DNA from: an uncultured Lachnospiraceae bacterium
GTDB taxonomy: Bacteria; Bacillota; Clostridia; Lachnospirales; Lachnospiraceae
Length of the DNA stretch: 10,364 nt
NCBI GenBank assembly: GCA_947653315.1
Contig: CANTGP010000083.1
Coordinates: forward strand, 1 to 10,364
Direction: 5' to 3'
A model generated the notes under the pieces. That model made no database searches. It was not told the origin of the DNA and worked only from the letters and a program-made list of their open reading frames with translations. Numbering within the stretch: position 1 is the first letter of the stretch; the number at the start of each line of letters is the position of its first letter. The position numbers and the translations under genes are program-made. Shown here piece after piece: positions 7,838-10,364 of the stretch.

Positions 7838-8821
7838 ATGAAGGTGACGGTGTACAGTTGCAGGGAGTTTGATGAGAAGGGGATTTTCCGGAAGTATGGG
7901 GAGGAGCTTGGGTTGGAACTGACGCTTTGCCCGGATGCGCCGGAGCCGGGGAATCTTGGGCTGGCGGAGGGAAGCGCCTGCGTGGATATCCTGACGTCGA
8001 AGATGACGAGGGAACTGCTAAAGGGACTTAGCGACAGGGGGGTACGTTATTTGGTGACGCGCACGATCGGGTATGACCATATCGATTTGGAGGCGGCGAA
8101 GGAATTTGGGATAACGGTGGCAAATGCGCCTTACGGTCCCCACGGGGTGGCGGATTATGCGGTGATGCTGATTTTAATGTCCATCCGTAACGCAAAGCGG
8201 ATTATTGAGAGGACGAATATCCAGGATTATTCCCTGAAAGGGATTCAGGGCAGGGAATTAAAGGATTTGACCGTGGGAGTCATTGGGACGGGGCGGATCG
8301 GGGAGACGGTGGTCCGCAGTCTGTCCGGGTTTGGCTGCAGGCTGGTGGCTTATGATTTGTACGAAAAAGAAGAAGTGAAGAAATATGCGGAGTATGTGAC
8401 GTTAGCCGAGATGTGGAAGCGGGCGGATGTGATTACGCTCCATGCGCCGCTGACGGAGGAGAATTACCATATGATCGGGGAGGAAAGCATTGCGCGGATG
8501 AAGGACGGCGTGGTGATTGTCAATACGGCGCGGGGCGGACTGATCGATTCGCAGGCATTGATTGCGGGGATTGAAGCGGGGAAAATCGGTGCGGCGGGGC
8601 TGGATGTGGTGGAAAATGAGTTCGGGCTGTATTATTATGACCGGAAGTCGGATGTGCTGGATAACAGGGAGTTGGCGGTTTTACGCGGCTTTCCCAATGT
8701 TACCGTGACCCATCACATGGCATTTTACACCGACGACTGCGTGGAAACGGTGGTAAGGGATTCCCTGAAGGGCTGTAAGCTGTTCCTGGAAGGGAAAGAA
8801 AATCCATGGAGGGTTGCATAA
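7838..8821 (+). CDS. D-isomer-specific 2-hydroxyacid dehydrogenase, D-lactate dehydrogenase/VanH-like
   Basis: This family reduces 2-keto acids such as pyruvate to D-2-hydroxy acids with NADH. The 327-aa protein has the Rossmann motif GTGRIG at 150-155, with Asp173 at the end of the second strand, which favours NAD over NADP. The catalytic set is Arg232 in NTARGGLID, Glu261 in VVENE and His293 in VTHHMAFYT. The family's usual TPH is THH here, so a Pro is replaced by His292. TRTIGYDHID (74-83) and VADYAVMLILMSIR (104-117) match the D-lactate dehydrogenase/VanH branch. D-lactate formation is the likeliest activity, but substrate cannot be settled by reading. GGAGG at 7825-7829 lies 8 nt before the ATG, inside the end of the preceding gene, and truA starts right after the stop. 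Confidence 0.9.
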   Translation: MKVTVYSCREFDEKGIFRKYGEELGLELTLCPDAPEPGNLGLAEGSACVDILTSKMTRELLKGLSDRGVRYLVTRTIGYDHIDLEAAKEFGITVANAPYGPHGVADYAVMLILMSIRNAKRIIERTNIQDYSLKGIQGRELKDLTVGVIGTGRIGETVVRSLSGFGCRLVAYDLYEKEEVKKYAEYVTLAEMWKRADVITLHAPLTEENYHMIGEESIARMKDGVVIVNTARGGLIDSQALIAGIEAGKIGAAGLDVVENEFGLYYYDRKSDVLDNRELAVLRGFPNVTVTHHMAFYTDDCVETVVRDSLKGCKLFLEGKENPWRVA

Positions 8822-9562
8822 TTGAGGAATATAAAAGTAATACTTCAATATGAGGGGACAAGGTATCAGGGGTGGCAGCGGCAGGACAGCACGGGTAATA
8901 CCATTCAGGGGAAGCTGGAGACGCTGCTTACGAAAATGTGCGGAAAAAAGGTGGAAGTGACCGGATCCGGCAGGACGGATTCCGGCGTCCATGCGCTTGG
9001 GCAGGTGGCGAATTTCCATGTGGAAACGGATAAGACGCCGAGGGAAATCATGGATTACATGAATGCTTACCTGCCGGAAGATATTGCGGTAATTCATGCG
9101 GAGGAAGTGCCGGAACGCTTTCACAGCCGTTTAAACGCCAAAGGCAAAACTTATCTTTACCGGGTGTTAAACAGTGACGTGCCACATATATTTGATAGAA
9201 GGTATGTTTATGTCCTGCCGGATGCGCTGGACATGGATGCCATGCGCCGCGGGTCCGAAGTGCTGTGCGGAACCCATGATTTCCGGGCGTTTACGTCGAA
9301 TAAGCGGAGTAAGAAGTCCACGGTGCGGACCGTGGATTCCATCGAAGTGGAGCGGTGTGGGGACGAGGTGCGCTTTACGTTTCGGGGAAACGGATTTTTG
9401 TACCATATGGTCCGTATCATGGTAGGAACACTGCTGGAAGCCGGAATGCACAAACGGGATGCGGAAGGGCTGGCAGGGTTGTTTGAAACGGGAACAAGGG
9501 AGGACAGCGGTTTTTTGGCGCCTGCCGTGGGATTAACGCTAGTGGAGGTTCGTTATCGGTGA
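8822..9562 (+). CDS. truA: tRNA pseudouridine(38-40) synthase TruA
   Basis: TruA converts uridines 38-40 of the tRNA anticodon arm to pseudouridine. The 246-aa length is typical. The catalytic aspartate is Asp53 in GSGRTDSGVHA. Other family blocks follow: RFHSRLNAKGKTYLYR, GTHDFRAFTS (150 on), GNGFLYHMVR (189 on) and the C-terminal APAVGLTLVEV. The start is a TTG directly after the preceding stop codon; GGAGGG at 8808-8813, eight nt upstream, supports it, and the family N-terminus (IKVILQYEGTRYQGWQ) begins at once. In many Firmicutes truA sits beside the ecf transporter and ribosomal-protein genes, so its place here after a dehydrogenase is less usual. Its stop overlaps the next start. Confidence 0.96.
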   Translation: MRNIKVILQYEGTRYQGWQRQDSTGNTIQGKLETLLTKMCGKKVEVTGSGRTDSGVHALGQVANFHVETDKTPREIMDYMNAYLPEDIAVIHAEEVPERFHSRLNAKGKTYLYRVLNSDVPHIFDRRYVYVLPDALDMDAMRRGSEVLCGTHDFRAFTSNKRSKKSTVRTVDSIEVERCGDEVRFTFRGNGFLYHMVRIMVGTLLEAGMHKRDAEGLAGLFETGTREDSGFLAPAVGLTLVEVRYR

Positions 9563-10050
9563 ATAAGTCGAAACGCATGAAAATTGTGTTTTTTCTATAT
9601 ATTGCGGTTGTCATAAAGGTGATTATCTTTAAGTATCCGTGGGAGGATTTGCGTGCCATCGTGGACGGTTGGGAGAAAGACGTGATTCTGGAAGGGTTGG
9701 ATACCGCAAATTTTACGTTGTTTAAGACCATAAAGATGTACATTGATTATTCTTATAAACTGAACAGCTTTGAAAACCTGGTGGGGAATGTGGTGGTATT
9801 CATTCCCTTCGGTTTCCTGCTGCCCTATGTACAGCCGGGAAGCCGGCGCTTTTTTGTATTGTTATTGAATGCTTTTCTTTTTGTGCTGGGGATTGAAGTG
9901 TTCCAGTTGTTCAGCGCGTTCGGGGCGTTCGACGTGGACGACATCCTGTTAAACTGTGTGGGGGCGGTAATAGGATGGGTGGTCTACGTGGAATGGGAGG
10001 CGTTTTTGGCGAAACGGAAGGTCAGACAGGCGAAGAAGGATTGTGTGTAA
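9559..10050 (+). CDS. VanZ-like family membrane protein
   Basis: The 163-aa protein has about four membrane segments: near 8-25, 73-92, 98-118 and 127-147. The VanZ-like core is visible as NLVGNVVVFIPFGFLLP (73 on), a Glu in GIEVFQLFSAFGAFDVDD (111 on) and DILLNCVGAVIG. The named VanZ lowers teicoplanin susceptibility, but most family members are chromosomal with no known function, and nothing here points to a resistance cluster. The start is GTG 9559, overlapping the truA stop by 4 nt, with GGAGG at 9544-9548 ten nt upstream. Residues after about 148 are hydrophilic and basic. The final 29 bp, including the stop, overlap the end of the convergent AraC-type gene. Confidence 0.88.
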   Translation: MNKSKRMKIVFFLYIAVVIKVIIFKYPWEDLRAIVDGWEKDVILEGLDTANFTLFKTIKMYIDYSYKLNSFENLVGNVVVFIPFGFLLPYVQPGSRRFFVLLLNAFLFVLGIEVFQLFSAFGAFDVDDILLNCVGAVIGWVVYVEWEAFLAKRKVRQAKKDCV

Positions 10051-10364
10051 CCGCTTGTCTGCGTACCTGTCCCGGCGTCATGCCTGTCTGCTTTTTGAAT
10101 ACTTTGGAAAAATAGTAAATATCATGAAAGCCCGTCAGTCTTGCCACTTCTTCCACCGTGTAAAAATCCGTTTCCAAAAGTTGTTTTGCCCGTGCGGTAC
10201 GGATACCGTTCAGGTAGGCAAATATGGTTTTGCCCGTCCATTTGCGAAACTGCCGGTTTAAGTAATCGAAATGATAGTGGAACTGCCGTGCAAGCTGCTC
10301 CCCGGACAACGGTTCCGCGTAATGCCGGTTTAGGTAGTTGAGCAGTTCGGGGATGACCTGTTTC
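10022..10364 (-). CDS. AraC-family transcriptional regulator, C-terminal DNA-binding part (partial, cut by window edge)
   Basis: The frame is open from the right edge to a TGA at 10024-10022 and shows the last 113 residues. It covers the whole AraC/XylS DNA-binding domain. The first helix-turn-helix lies in LSGEQLARQFHYHFDYLNRQF and the second in TVEEVARLTGFHDIYYFSKV, followed by the signature FKKQTGMTPGQVRR. An apparent TTG start at 10309 is only the first start-like codon in view; family homology continues upstream (PELLNYLNRHYAEP) to the edge. The sensing domain is missing, so ligand and targets are unknown; many clostridial members control carbohydrate use. It is transcribed towards the operon and ends 29 bp inside the VanZ-like gene. 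No terminator is seen between the two. Confidence 0.9.
   Translation of the reverse strand, partial: KQVIPELLNYLNRHYAEPLSGEQLARQFHYHFDYLNRQFRKWTGKTIFAYLNGIRTARAKQLLETDFYTVEEVARLTGFHDIYYFSKVFKKQTGMTPGQVRRQAVTHNPSSPV

Noticed and set aside
7838-10050. Glycopeptide-resistance cluster
   Set aside because: Only distant relatives of VanH and VanZ are present. No D-Ala-D-Lac ligase, VanX dipeptidase or VanRS regulators are in the window, and truA sits between the two genes.

Overview
The window is a piece of bacterial chromosome that most resembles an anaerobic Firmicute of the class Clostridia, probably Lachnospiraceae. This is inferred from protein character, the strong AAGGAGG/GGAGG ribosome binding sites, the gene order and the mid-range GC content; there is no rRNA or other phylogenetic marker to prove it. 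Almost all of it is one dense run of plus-strand genes, with no gap over 300 bases.

Layout: (1) Positions 1-251 hold the start of a divergent minus-strand gene, cut by the window edge, and a good sigma-A type promoter for the plus-strand genes. (2) 252-6047 is a protein-quality-control block: trigger factor (tig), the ClpP peptidase, its unfoldase ClpX, and the ATP-dependent protease Lon. Their diagnostic catalytic and nucleotide-binding residues are visible. A perfect 11-bp GC-rich hairpin lies between clpX and lon and covers the best lon ribosome binding site. (3) 6037-10050 is a tightly packed tail of genes that overlap or nearly abut: the ribosome-assembly GTPase EngB (YsxC/YihA), an AI-2E/YtvI-family membrane protein, a VanH-like D-2-hydroxyacid dehydrogenase, the tRNA pseudouridine synthase TruA, and a VanZ-like membrane protein. 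Three of these five use GTG or TTG starts. (4) At the right edge the C-terminal half of an AraC-family regulator runs on the minus strand and overlaps the end of the VanZ-like gene tail to tail.

How the genes fit together: trigger factor assists nascent chains at the ribosome, ClpXP and Lon remove damaged or regulatory proteins, and EngB helps assemble the 50S subunit. The order tig-clp-lon-engB is a long-conserved bacterial arrangement. The genes after engB look like lineage-specific additions that probably share the same transcripts.

This is mainly an ordinary core-genome region. I found no mobile element, CRISPR array, RNA gene, phage module or clearly new system. The points worth a second look are the clpX-lon hairpin and uncertain lon start, a Ser/Gly/Lys-rich tail on Lon, the VanH-like/TruA/VanZ-like grouping, and the convergent overlap at the right end.
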